From NCBI RefSeq assembly GCF_014174155.1, contig NZ_JABEQM010000005.1, positions 62,001 through 126,000 of the forward strand: a stretch of 64,000 nt of DNA, given 5' to 3'. Source of the stretch: Gluconacetobacter tumulisoli (lineage in GTDB: Bacteria > Pseudomonadota > Alphaproteobacteria > Acetobacterales > Acetobacteraceae). Both the position numbers and the translations under genes were made by a program. The notes beneath the pieces were generated by a model, which saw only the letters and a list, made by a program, of their open reading frames with translations, made no database searches and was not told where the DNA came from. Shown here piece by piece: positions 35,979-44,972 of this stretch; positions within the stretch are counted from its first letter, which is position 1; each line of letters starts with the position of its first letter.

Positions 35979-38194
35979 GCGTGGCCTCCAGCGGGCGAGA
36001 GATACAGCACGCCCAGTGGCGGAAGCGTCAGGACGCAGGACTGGGCATAGCCATGGGCGCCCTCGAACGTCGTATGTACGCCGCCTTCGTTGCCGACACC
36101 CGACCCCTGGTAGTCCTGCGCGTCGGTATTGAGCATTTCCCGCCAGTATCCCGCCACCGGAACGCCGATACGATAATCGGAACGCGGCACCGGGGTCATG
36201 TTGCACACCACCAGCACGGGCGCCGCGCCATGCGCCAGACGCAGCCAGGCAAAGACGGAATTGTCGTCGTCGTCGCCGATGACCCAGGCGAAGCCCTGCG
36301 GCAGGCAGTCCTCGCGATGCAGGGCGGGAAGATCGCGATAGAGACGATTGACGTCGCGGACCAGCGCCTGCACCCCGCGCGCCATCGGATTGCCAAGTCC
36401 GGCCCAGTCGATTTCGCCGTCGGCATGCCATTCATGGACCTGCGCCACCTCGCCGCCCATGAACAGCAGTTTCTTGCCCGGATGCGCCCACATGAAGGCG
36501 AAATAGGCCCGCATCCCCGCATGCCTTCGCCATTCGTCGCCGGGCATGCGCGATATCAGCGACCCCTTGCCGTGCACGACCTCGTCATGGGACAACGGCA
36601 GGATGAAACGTTCGGAAAAAGCGTAGTAGAGACCAAACATGATTTCGGAATGATGGTACCGCCGCCAGACCGGATCGCGCGAGATATATTGCAAGGTATC
36701 GTGCATCCACCCCATGTTCCATTTATAGGCGAAGCCCAGGCCGCCATCCGCGACCGGCTGGCTGACCCCCGGCCAGGCGGTGGATTCCTCGGCGATCACC
36801 ATGGCGGACGGGCAATAATGGGCGACCGTCATGTTCAGGTCGCGCAGGAACTGGATGGCCTCCAGGTTCTCTCGTCCGCCATGGATGTTCGAGATCCACT
36901 CCCCTTCCGCGCGGCTGTAGTCGCGGTAGAGCATCGACGCCACCGCATCGACCCGCAGGCCGTCGACATGATAGCGCTGCAGCCACATCAGGGCGCTGCC
37001 GATCAGGAAGCCCCGGACTTCGTGTCGGCCGAAATTGTAGATCAGCGTGTGCCAGTCGGGATGGAACCCTTCTCGGCGGTCTTCATGTTCATACAGGCAT
37101 GACCCGTCGAACCGGGCCAGGCCGTGCGTATCGGCGGGGAAATGCGCCGGCACCCAATCGAGAATGACACCCAGCCCCGCCCGATGGCAGGCATTCACGA
37201 AGGATGCGAACTGCTCGGGCGTTCCATAGCGGGCGGAGGGCGCGTACAGCCCCAGCGTCTGGTACCCCCACGACCCGCCGAACGGATGCTCCATGATCGG
37301 CATCAGTTCGATATGGCTGAAGCCCATGTCCACGACATAAGGGATCAGCGTCCGTTCCAGTTCGTCCCAGCGCATGATGCCGGCCGGGTCGCCGGCCGGC
37401 CGCCGCCACGAGGCCGCGTGCACTTCATAGATCGACAGGGGGGCCGAGTCCGCCTGCCTGGCGGCTCGCCCGTTCATCCAGTCTTCGTCTTCCCAGGGGA
37501 AAGGCCGCGGATCGACAACGATGGAGGCGGTCGCCGGTGGCCGTTCCGTCGCCAGCGCCATGGGGTCGGCCTTGGGCGGCAGCAGGCGGCGGTCCTGGTC
37601 CAGGATCTCGTACTTGTAGCGCTCGCCCGGGCCTATCCGGGGGATGAACAATTCCCAGATCCCGGCCGCATGCCGCAGGCGCATCGGATGGCGGCGCCCG
37701 TCCCATACGTTGAAATCGCCGATGACGGACACGCGGAAGGCGTTCGGCGCCCACAGGGCGAAGCGCACGCCCGTCACGCCCCCGATTTCCATCACCTGGG
37801 CGCCCATGACGCGATCGAGGTCGCGATGCCGTCCCTCGGTGAACAGATGCAGGTCCAGCTCACCCAGCAGCAGGCCGAAGGAATAGGAATCCTCGGTTTC
37901 CTCCCATCCGTCGGCCCAGCCGATCTTCAGGCGGTAGGACGCCCCCGCCGGAACGGTGCCGACATACAGGCCCCGGTCGTCGACACGGCGCATCGCGCGT
38001 TCGATCGGGGCGGAACGCGGCCGCAGCACCACCAGCTTGACGGCACGGGCGTCGGGGCAGAAGGCGCGCACGATGTCGTTCCGCCCGTTCGCATGGCGTC
38101 CCAGCACCGAAAACGGATCGGCGCAGACGCCTCGAAGCAGGTCTTCGGTCCCAGGGGGCAGGATGGAGGCACTGTCATTCCGGGCAGCATTCAT
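35975..38194 (-). CDS. glgB: 1,4-alpha-glucan branching enzyme
   Basis: A 739-residue GH13 enzyme that makes alpha-1,6 branches in glycogen. It starts with the N1/CBM48 region [20 protein letters not shown], then [100 protein letters not shown] with the nucleophile, VIAEEST with the acid and [13 protein letters not shown]. All are hallmarks of GlgB. It lies 72 bp downstream of glgA and overlaps glgX by four bases. Confidence 0.95.
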   Translation of the reverse strand: MNAARNDSASILPPGTEDLLRGVCADPFSVLGRHANGRNDIVRAFCPDARAVKLVVLRPRSAPIERAMRRVDDRGLYVGTVPAGASYRLKIGWADGWEETEDSYSFGLLLGELDLHLFTEGRHRDLDRVMGAQVMEIGGVTGVRFALWAPNAFRVSVIGDFNVWDGRRHPMRLRHAAGIWELFIPRIGPGERYKYEILDQDRRLLPPKADPMALATERPPATASIVVDPRPFPWEDEDWMNGRAARQADSAPLSIYEVHAASWRRPAGDPAGIMRWDELERTLIPYVVDMGFSHIELMPIMEHPFGGSWGYQTLGLYAPSARYGTPEQFASFVNACHRAGLGVILDWVPAHFPADTHGLARFDGSCLYEHEDRREGFHPDWHTLIYNFGRHEVRGFLIGSALMWLQRYHVDGLRVDAVASMLYRDYSRAEGEWISNIHGGRENLEAIQFLRDLNMTVAHYCPSAMVIAEESTAWPGVSQPVADGGLGFAYKWNMGWMHDTLQYISRDPVWRRYHHSEIMFGLYYAFSERFILPLSHDEVVHGKGSLISRMPGDEWRRHAGMRAYFAFMWAHPGKKLLFMGGEVAQVHEWHADGEIDWAGLGNPMARGVQALVRDVNRLYRDLPALHREDCLPQGFAWVIGDDDDNSVFAWLRLAHGAAPVLVVCNMTPVPRSDYRIGVPVAGYWREMLNTDAQDYQGSGVGNEGGVHTTFEGAHGYAQSCVLTLPPLGVLYLSPAGGHA

Positions 38195-38266
38195 GAGGCG
38201 GGATTCCGGCTGGCGGGCGGCGGGGCGGCGTCGGTCGGCAGGGATGGTCGTGGGGCGGCGGCGGGG

Positions 38267-39922
38267 TCAATGCGGCCGGGCATGCGGATCGTGTCCCCGC
38301 ACGCGCGACCGCCGCGCGGCGTGCCGGACCAGGCGTCCGGTCCGTGGCGAAGGCAGGTCGACGCCGGGGCCCGGCAGCCATGGGCGCCGCCCGTGCCCCC
38401 CGCGCCGCGAGAGGAGAACGTCCTTCTCGACACCCGGGGAAACGGCATCGTTGCGTCCCAGCACCCGGCGGAACAATTGCGCGTACTCCCGCGCCTTGTG
38501 GCCCCAGGACACGTCGTAGCGTGCCCCATTGCGTTGCAGGTGGGACCAGCGGTCCGGGTCGCGGAACATCGCGCCGCCGCGCTGGATCGCGGCGACCAGC
38601 GTGTCGGGATCGGTGGGGAAGAACAGGAACCCCGTCGCCGCGTCGCATGCCATCGCCGCCGCGTTGGCGTCGATGATCGTGTCGGCCAGGCCGCCCACGC
38701 GCGACGCGATGGGCACGCACCCGTACCGGCTGGCGCACAGCTGCGTCAGGCCGCACGGTTCGAACCGCGACGGGATCAGCAGGCTGTCGGCCGCCGCCTG
38801 CAGGCGGTGGCCCAGCTGTTCGCTGTACCCGATATGGCAGGCCAGGCGATCGGAAAACCGGCGCGACAGGCGGACGAACGCCTGCTCCATCGCCGCCTCC
38901 CCGCTGCCGACGACGACCAGTTGCGTCCGGTCGTCCAGGATGCGCGGCACGACGTCGGCCAGGATGTCGACCCCCTTCTGCCCGGTCAGGCGGCTGACCA
39001 GGCCCAGCAGGAAGACGTCCGGATCCTGGCGCAGGCCGAATTCGGCCTGGAAGGCGCGCTTGTTGGGCCGGCGAGCCCGGAAGTCGCCCACATGATAGGG
39101 GAACAGGACGGCCGGATCGGTCGCCGGGTTCCAATCGTCCGTGTCGATTCCGTTGAGGATGCCGACCAGACGGTCGGACCGGCTGCGCAGCAGGCCATCC
39201 AGCCCCATCCCCCATTCCGGCTTCTGGATTTCCCGGGCATAGGTCGGCGACACCGTCGTGATCCAGGTGGCGAAATGCAGCCCCGCCTTCAGAAACCCGA
39301 TATCGCCGTGATATTCCACGCCGTCCATGGCGAAGGCGTGGGGCGGCAGGCCGAACCGTTCCAGATCCTGCGCGGGGAAACGTCCCTGGAACGCGATATT
39401 GTGGATGGTATGGACGACCGGCGCCGCCGGATGGCCGTCATAATGCAGGTAGGCGGCGGCCAGGCCGGCCTGCCAGTCATGGGCCAGCACCAGGTCGGGC
39501 CGGTAGGCGGGAACCCCGCCCTGCGCGATCGTCGCCGCCACGCGCGACAAGGTTGCGAAGCGGACGCCGTTATCCGGCCAGTCCGCGCCATCGGGGCCGA
39601 GATAGGGATTGCCCTTGCGCCGGAACAAGGCCGGACTGTCCACCACCAGAAGGTGATGGCCCGCGGCGGTGCCTTCCAGCAGGGCGATTTCGACCCCCGG
39701 CAACGGCGTCATCTCCGCCACCCGGACCGGTCCTTCCAGCGCATCGAGCACGGCGGGATATCCCGGCAGAAGGGTCGTGACCGCCACGCCCTCGGCCCGC
39801 AAGGCCACGGGCAACGAACCGACGACGTCGCCGAGCCCCCCGGTCTTGACGAAGGGAAACATCTCGGACGCGACGGACAGCACCTGGACCGAACTGGACG
39901 GAACCTGGTGGTGTCGATCCAT
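38267..39922 (-). CDS. glgA: Glycogen (starch) synthase, ADP-glucose type
   Basis: A 551-residue GT5 glycosyltransferase that extends alpha-1,4-glucan from ADP-glucose. The ADP-glucose loop KTGGLGDVVGSLP is at about 26-38; HDWQAGLAAAYLH, HTIHNIAFQGRF, ILNGIDTDDWNP, SRLTGQKGVDIL and PSRFEPCGLTQL follow in order. Typical GlgA ends near AREYAQLFRRVL; here about 55 further residues, rich in Arg, Gly and Pro, are added. They look non-globular and could be a drifted tail. It is the first gene of the operon glgA-glgB-glgX-treZ-malQ-treY. No glgC is present in the window, so its substrate is made from a gene elsewhere. Confidence 0.95.
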   Translation of the reverse strand: MDRHHQVPSSSVQVLSVASEMFPFVKTGGLGDVVGSLPVALRAEGVAVTTLLPGYPAVLDALEGPVRVAEMTPLPGVEIALLEGTAAGHHLLVVDSPALFRRKGNPYLGPDGADWPDNGVRFATLSRVAATIAQGGVPAYRPDLVLAHDWQAGLAAAYLHYDGHPAAPVVHTIHNIAFQGRFPAQDLERFGLPPHAFAMDGVEYHGDIGFLKAGLHFATWITTVSPTYAREIQKPEWGMGLDGLLRSRSDRLVGILNGIDTDDWNPATDPAVLFPYHVGDFRARRPNKRAFQAEFGLRQDPDVFLLGLVSRLTGQKGVDILADVVPRILDDRTQLVVVGSGEAAMEQAFVRLSRRFSDRLACHIGYSEQLGHRLQAAADSLLIPSRFEPCGLTQLCASRYGCVPIASRVGGLADTIIDANAAAMACDAATGFLFFPTDPDTLVAAIQRGGAMFRDPDRWSHLQRNGARYDVSWGHKAREYAQLFRRVLGRNDAVSPGVEKDVLLSRRGGHGRRPWLPGPGVDLPSPRTGRLVRHAARRSRVRGHDPHARPH

Positions 39923-40264
39923 CTTTCTCGCCTTCCTGGTGTGGGGGAGGACGACGGCGCGAAGCCGCCATCAATCTATCGCCCTAACGAGCCGGAATGG
40001 CCGACGGCACATCGATCACAGGAAAGTGATATTCCGTAAAAACCAACGGCAGTTCCATCAACAATTCGAAATCACGACCGGATGACGGAGCCCACGTCCT
40101 GGGAGCGGGATTCCGTGAACATTCCGATTTCGACATAACATCGCCGGGTTCACCCGATTGTCAGCCATCTGCCCATGTCGTGATCCGCCACCCGGCTATC
40201 CGGCCAGCGGGTTCCGGCTAGAAACGAAGGGAAAATCGAGGAAACCGAGGAAGCCCATCAGCCG
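39923..40264. promoter_or_regulatory. Divergent intergenic region between glgA operon and MFS gene
   Basis: A 342 bp gap, locally AT-richer (for example around 40020-40075 and 40120-40145). It must carry the promoter of the six-gene glycogen/trehalose operon on the minus strand and that of the MFS gene on the plus strand. Purine-rich GAAGGGAAAATCGAGGAAAC at about 40227 provides the ribosome-binding region for the MFS gene. I could not pick out a convincing -35/-10 pair or operator. Confidence 0.4.
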
Positions 40265-41536
40265 ATGAATGTCCTGTCCCTGGCCCCGGAGGCCCCCACG
40301 CGCACCGCCGCCGACGCGCGTCACGTCATCGCGGCCTGTTTCCTCGGCTGGATGCTCGATGCCTGCGATTTCTTCATCGTCCTGTTCACGCTGGACAATG
40401 TCGCGCGCAGCTTCGCCACGACGCTGGAGACGATCCTGCTGGCCCCCACCCTGACCCTGGTCAGCCGTCCGCTGGGCGCGTACCTGTTCGGGCGGGCGGC
40501 GGATCGGTACGGACGCCGGCCCGTGCTGATGGCGACGATCTTGACCTACTCGTCCATCGAACTGCTGTCCGCCGCTGCGCCGACGCTGGGCCTGTTCCTG
40601 GCCCTGCGGCTACTGTTCGGGGTGGCGCTGGGCGGTGAATGGGGGGTCGGGACATCCCTGACCATGGAAACCGTTCCGGCCCACTGGCGGGGCATGGCCT
40701 CAGGACTGCTGCAGGCCGGCTATCCGGCCGGATACCTGCTGGCGTCGCTGCTGTTCCTGCTGCTGCCCGCGCTGGGCTGGCGCGGCCTGTTCGTGCTGGG
40801 CGCGACATCGGTGGTTTCGGTCGCCTATATCGCCTTCTTCGTGAAGGAAAGCCCGGTCTGGCTGGCGCGACGGCATGCGACGCACGTCGTCGGCGGCCCG
40901 GGCGGGGGCATGGTCCTGTCGCTGCTGCGGCGTCATGGGCCGCTGGTCCTCTATGCCGTGTGCCTGATGACGGCGTTCAATTTCCTCAGCCACGGGTCGC
41001 AGGATCTGTACCCCAAGATCTTCCTGGCCCTGCAGAAGAACATCGCGCATCCGACGATCACGCTCATCGTGGTGCTGTACAACCTGGCGGCCATCGCGGG
41101 GGGCCTGTGCTTCGGCATGCTGTCCGAACGGACCGGTCGGCCGCGCGCCATGGCGCTGGCGGCCGTCCTGGCGCTGCCGCTGCTGCCGCTTTGGGCGCTG
41201 TCCGGGTCGGTGCTGTGGATCGGCGTCGGCGCGGTGCTGATCCAGTTCTGCATCCAGGGCGCATGGGGCGTGGTCCCGGCCTATCTGAACGAACTGTCCC
41301 CGCCAGACGTCCGCGCGACCTTTCCCGGTGTCGCATACCAGCTTGGCAACCTGCTGGCCGCCAGCACCGGCCTGATCGAAAACGGGATCGCGTCGCACAT
41401 GGGCGGCAACCTCGCGCCAGCTCTGATGCTGGTGGTCGGGGCCGCGGCGTGCGGCATCATCATGCTGACCCTGCTGAACGCGCAAGCACATCCCACGACG
41501 CTGCCGGCCTCCGTTCCATCCGGCGATCCCGCCTGA
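40265..41536 (+). CDS. MFS transporter, sialate/lactate-type proton symporter family
   Basis: A 423-residue inner-membrane protein with 12 predicted helices. Helix 1 is FLGWMLDACDFFIVLFTLDNVARSF, a signature of the SHS (sialate:H+ symporter, including lactate permease) group. The cytoplasmic loop between helices 2 and 3 has RPLGAYLFGRAADRYGRRPVLM, and LRLLFGVALGGEWGVG matches helix 4. Likely substrates are monocarboxylates or related organic acids taken up with protons. It is divergent from the glycogen operon and convergent with the flavin monooxygenase operon. Its link to either set is unclear. Confidence 0.83.
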   Translation: MNVLSLAPEAPTRTAADARHVIAACFLGWMLDACDFFIVLFTLDNVARSFATTLETILLAPTLTLVSRPLGAYLFGRAADRYGRRPVLMATILTYSSIELLSAAAPTLGLFLALRLLFGVALGGEWGVGTSLTMETVPAHWRGMASGLLQAGYPAGYLLASLLFLLLPALGWRGLFVLGATSVVSVAYIAFFVKESPVWLARRHATHVVGGPGGGMVLSLLRRHGPLVLYAVCLMTAFNFLSHGSQDLYPKIFLALQKNIAHPTITLIVVLYNLAAIAGGLCFGMLSERTGRPRAMALAAVLALPLLPLWALSGSVLWIGVGAVLIQFCIQGAWGVVPAYLNELSPPDVRATFPGVAYQLGNLLAASTGLIENGIASHMGGNLAPALMLVVGAAACGIIMLTLLNAQAHPTTLPASVPSGDPA

Positions 41537-41556
41537 CCCGTCGGGTTCTTTTGTGT
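41535..41556 (+). terminator. Intrinsic terminator after the MFS gene
   Basis: A short ACCC/GGGT hairpin with a three-base loop begins at the stop codon and is followed by the T-rich run TTCTTTTGTGT. It separates the MFS gene from the convergent monooxygenase gene ending at 41599. Confidence 0.45.
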
Positions 41557-41598
41557 ATTCTTCTTGTGTTTTCCTGCCTTCACGTGCCGCCGGAGTGA

Positions 41599-42909
41599 TC
41601 AGCCGCGCAGGTTTTCCCGCAGGGTCCGCCCGGTATAATTGCGGCGGAAGATCCCGCGTTTCTGCAGGATCGGCACCACGCTGCGCGCGAAGGTCTCGAA
41701 CGTGCCGGGGAAGGCGGTCGGCGTCACGATGAACCCGTCGCAGCCATGGTTTTCAAAATAGAACTGCAACTGGTCGGCGACGCTTTCGGGCGTCCCCACG
41801 ATCTGGGGACAGAGTTCGCTGGTGGCGAAGCGCCGCGCGACCTCGCCCAGCGTCAACCCTTCCGAGCGGGTGACCCGGACGATGATGTCGAACGAGCCAC
41901 GCGATCCTTCCTCGAGCGCGATATCCTCGATCGGACGGTCGGCGGGATAGCGCGACAGGTCGATTCCCGTCTGTGACGAGACCAGGGCCAGGGCGAGGTC
42001 AGTATCGATCAGGCTGTTCACATACTCCTGCTTTTCCCGGGCGATCGATTCCGTCTCGCCGATGATCGGATCGACCGAGGTCAGGATGGCGCATTCCCCG
42101 GGCGCGCGACCCAGGGCCGCCATACGGGTCTTGATGTCGGTATAGAAGGCCTGCATGTCCTCCAGCGCGTGCTGGAGGGTGAAGATCATTTCCGACCAGC
42201 GGGCGGCAAAGGCCCGCCCGCGATCCGACGACCCGGCCTGCATGATGACCGGATGGCCCTGCGGCCCGCGCGGGGCCGTCAGCGGCCCGGCGGTGCGGAC
42301 CCATTTTCCCTGGTAATCGGTGCGATGCAGGCGGGACGGGTCGGCGAACACGCCCTGTTCCTTGTCCAGGACGATGGCGTCGTCATCCCACGACCGCCAC
42401 AGCGCCATGCAGGCCTCCAGCACCTCGTCCGCGCGGTCGTAGCGCGCATTGCGCGCCGGCAGGGCGTCGGCACCGAAATTGCGGGCCTCGAGCGTCGAGG
42501 CCGACGTGACCACGTTCCACGCCGCCCGCCCCTGGCTGATGATGTCCATGGTCGCCAGCGTCCGGGCAATCTGGTACGGGTTGTGGAACGTCGTCGAAAT
42601 CGTCGCCCCCAGCCCGATATGGCGGGTCGCCCGCGCCATGATCGCCAACAGCGGAATCGGGTCAAGCAGTGTCAATTGCCCGCCCCGCCGCACCATCGTG
42701 TCGTAGCCGCCCTGGAAATTGTCCGGAATCCCCAGCACGTCGGCAAAGAACAGGCCGTCGAAACATCCGCGTTCCAGCACCCGGGCGACATGTTCGTAGG
42801 CTGCGGGGTCGAGGAACGCATTCTCGGATTCCGGATGACGCCACATGCCGTGATGATGCGACGTGGGACCGGCCATCAGGAAAGCGACGAGGTGCATCTG
42901 TCGGGTCAT
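41599..42909 (-). CDS. LLM-class flavin-dependent monooxygenase (NtaA/SnaA/DszA type)
   Basis: A 436-residue FMNH2-using monooxygenase. Features in order are LVAFLMAGPTSHHHGMWRHP, CFDGLFFADVLG, LGATISTTFHNPYQIARTLATMDIISQGR, WNVVTSASTLEARNFG, HPVIMQAGSSDRGRAFAARW (FMN binding) and the C-terminal GTFETFARSVVPILQKRGIFRRNY. The substrate class includes nitrilotriacetate, sulfonates and heteroaromatics. It is coupled to an amino acid permease by an ATGA overlap, so it may oxidise the compound the permease imports. It is a paralogue of the enzyme at 11945-13300, though not very close. No flavin reductase is seen nearby. Confidence 0.87.
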   Translation of the reverse strand: MTRQMHLVAFLMAGPTSHHHGMWRHPESENAFLDPAAYEHVARVLERGCFDGLFFADVLGIPDNFQGGYDTMVRRGGQLTLLDPIPLLAIMARATRHIGLGATISTTFHNPYQIARTLATMDIISQGRAAWNVVTSASTLEARNFGADALPARNARYDRADEVLEACMALWRSWDDDAIVLDKEQGVFADPSRLHRTDYQGKWVRTAGPLTAPRGPQGHPVIMQAGSSDRGRAFAARWSEMIFTLQHALEDMQAFYTDIKTRMAALGRAPGECAILTSVDPIIGETESIAREKQEYVNSLIDTDLALALVSSQTGIDLSRYPADRPIEDIALEEGSRGSFDIIVRVTRSEGLTLGEVARRFATSELCPQIVGTPESVADQLQFYFENHGCDGFIVTPTAFPGTFETFARSVVPILQKRGIFRRNYTGRTLRENLRG

Positions 42910-44309
42910 GAACGATCGCCCTGCGCGGTTGGAAATGGGGAGGGAGGATGCCCCGGACGGCGGGCCTGCCGGTACCGGCGGATGCCGTAGCATCCCAGGC
43001 AGGCGGCCAGCGTACCGAGGCTGGCGAACAGGGTGGGGCGCTGCAGATCGTCCCCCAGCATGGCGGCCAGCGCGCCCAGCAATGCCACGATCACGACCGC
43101 ATGACTGAAAGGCGCGCAACGGACCCCCATCCCCCCGGCCGCGGCCAGGACGCGATTCCCCGTCTTCCACATCGTCCAGTGCGCCATCACGACCATGACA
43201 TAGACAAACAGGATGACGGATCCGCTGGCACTGAGCAGGAAGGCGAAGACCCGGTCCGGCGAGATCAGCGACAGGGCGGCCACAGCGCACCCCGCGGCGG
43301 CGCAGGCCGCGATCGCCCGGACCGGAATGGTGCGGCGGACGCGACGCGACAGGATCGCCGGCGCATCGCCATGATCGGCCAGTTCGGCCAGCAGCCGGGA
43401 CGTGACGTACAGGGCCGAATTCAGGCAGGACAGGATCGCCACGAACACGATCGCGGTCATGATCGTGGTGGCGCCCGGCACGCCGATCACCACCATCGCC
43501 TGCAGGAACGGGGACCGGCCGGCGGCCATCTCCCGCCAGGGCAGGATGGCCAGGATCGGCACGGCGGACAGCAGGTAGAATCCCCCCATGCGCAATCCGA
43601 CGCTGCGGGTCAGGCGACGGGCGAAAAACTTGCCGTCGCCGGATTCCGCCGCCGCGACCAGCACCATTTCGGCCCCCATCATGGTGAACATCACCGTCGG
43701 CAGCGCGCCCGCCACGACGCCGTAGCCATGCGGCGCGAAGCGCGCCCACGACCCGAAATTGGCCGCGATGCCCGGGGGCGACGGGTGGGCCCTCAAGCAG
43801 TACAGCACCGCCAGGATCACGAAGAGGACGATGCTGGCGATCTTCACCGCGCACAGGACGAATTCCAGTTCGGCGAAGATCCGCACCGACATGCCGTTCA
43901 GCATCGCCAGGGCCAGCACCAGCAGGGGCGCCAGCAGCCCGACCGGCAGCGGCAGGACGTCATGCAGCATGATCGCGCCTGCGATCGCCTCGCTGCCGAT
44001 GACCACGACCCAGAAGAAGAGGTACAGCCAGCCTGCGACGAATCCCCCCCAGGCCCCCAGCCCATGACGGACATGCGCGACGAAGGAGCCGTCGCACGGA
44101 TCCGCGATGACCATGTCACCCAGCATGTCCATGACCGCCATCAGCAGCAGCGCCGTCGCCAGGACGCTCAGCAGCGACGCCGGCCCCGCCGCGGCGACGA
44201 CCGACCCGCTGCCGACGAAGAAGCCGGCCCCCAGCATGCCGCCCAGGGCGATCATCGCCACATGCCGCCGCCGGATGGGCGCCGCCGCTGCCATCGGAGT
44301 TCCCGTCAT
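42906..44309 (-). CDS. APC-superfamily amino acid permease
   Basis: A 467-residue inner-membrane transporter with 12 predicted helices, starting RRRHVAMIALGGMLGAGFFVGSG, with IADPCDGSFVAHVRHGLGAWGGFVAGW and LEFVLCAVKIASIVLF. It is a paralogue of the permease at 24178-25563. The ATG at 44309 is chosen because the earlier open frame lies over the promoter/operator. Its stop overlaps the start of the flavin monooxygenase. The promoter upstream carries the GTCAG-N4-CTGAC site also found at the amidohydrolase/molybdenum hydroxylase promoters, so it probably belongs to the same regulon and imports an amino acid-like or N-heterocyclic substrate. Confidence 0.85.
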   Translation of the reverse strand: MTGTPMAAAAPIRRRHVAMIALGGMLGAGFFVGSGSVVAAAGPASLLSVLATALLLMAVMDMLGDMVIADPCDGSFVAHVRHGLGAWGGFVAGWLYLFFWVVVIGSEAIAGAIMLHDVLPLPVGLLAPLLVLALAMLNGMSVRIFAELEFVLCAVKIASIVLFVILAVLYCLRAHPSPPGIAANFGSWARFAPHGYGVVAGALPTVMFTMMGAEMVLVAAAESGDGKFFARRLTRSVGLRMGGFYLLSAVPILAILPWREMAAGRSPFLQAMVVIGVPGATTIMTAIVFVAILSCLNSALYVTSRLLAELADHGDAPAILSRRVRRTIPVRAIAACAAAGCAVAALSLISPDRVFAFLLSASGSVILFVYVMVVMAHWTMWKTGNRVLAAAGGMGVRCAPFSHAVVIVALLGALAAMLGDDLQRPTLFASLGTLAACLGCYGIRRYRQARRPGHPPSPFPTAQGDRS

Positions 44310-44424
44310 GCGATGCGTTCCCCGCCGCTGTCCGCCCACTGCCCGTTGTGGTCGTCGGTCGTCACGCCTGTTCCGGGACGATGACCTGGCCGGACGCCGA
44401 ATTACGCTTCGGATCCGCAACAAT

Positions 44425-44438
44425 GTCAGCAGACTGAC
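44425..44438. promoter_or_regulatory. Candidate MarR operator, copy 1, GTCAG-N4-CTGAC
   Basis: GTCAG (44425-44429) and CTGAC (44434-44438) form a perfect inverted repeat in the 162 bp gap between the MarR gene and the permease gene. On the minus strand it overlaps a -35-like CTGACA, with CGTAAT 17 bases further as a possible -10. The same palindrome occurs at 49398-49411. Confidence 0.6.
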
Positions 44439-44471
44439 GGTGGCCGCGCAAGCCCAAACGGGCCGTGCGCG

Positions 44472-44972
44472 TCAACTCATGCGCAGGGGGGCGCGGCCAT
44501 AGGCATTGCCCGCAACGACCAGGCGTGTCAGCGACCGCAGGAACGCCGTGCGTTCGCGCCCCGCCAGGGCCTCGACGGTGCGCAGATGGGCCCGTCGGGC
44601 GGGTTCGGCCATCTGGTCGAGCAGCGCCGCGCCCGCCTCCGTCAGATAGACCCGCTTCAGACGGCGGTCGCTCGGCGTCCGTTCGCGCCGGATCAGGGCC
44701 CGCTTCTCCAGCCGCGCCACGACGTTCGCCAGGGTCGCGCGGTCTACCCCGACCTCCTGCGTCAGTTCGTTCTGGTCCCGACCGGGCTGGGCCAGCACGA
44801 CGCTCATGATGCTGTACTGGACCGGCGTCACGTTGAACGCCGCGCATTCCTCGGCGAACAGGGCGACATGGATCTGGTGCAGGCGGCGGATCAGGAATCC
44901 CGGCCGTTCGGCCAGGTTGCCGGCCATGATGCCGTCGAAGGGGGCGCAGGCGCAGGTGGGTTCATCCGTCAT
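44472..44972 (-). CDS. MarR-family transcriptional regulator
   Basis: A 166-residue winged helix-turn-helix repressor. The DNA-binding part spans about residues 50-115: TPVQYSIMSVVL, NELTQEVGVDRATLANVVARLEKRALIRRERTPSDRRLKRVYLTEAG, with the basic wing DRRLKR. The N-terminus has CACAP, two cysteines that could sense oxidation or metal. It overlaps the end of the 2Fe-2S/CoxG gene by 11 bp, so it is the fourth gene of the molybdenum hydroxylase operon and would repress its own transcription. The two GTCAG-N4-CTGAC palindromes are its most likely targets. Ligand release by an aromatic or heterocyclic acid is typical for the family. Confidence 0.88.
   Translation of the reverse strand: MTDEPTCACAPFDGIMAGNLAERPGFLIRRLHQIHVALFAEECAAFNVTPVQYSIMSVVLAQPGRDQNELTQEVGVDRATLANVVARLEKRALIRRERTPSDRRLKRVYLTEAGAALLDQMAEPARRAHLRTVEALAGRERTAFLRSLTRLVVAGNAYGRAPLRMS

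Noticed and set aside
37124-40039. 971-codon plus-strand open frame opposite glgA/glgB
   Set aside because: It spans two well-identified genes on the other strand and has low-complexity composition.
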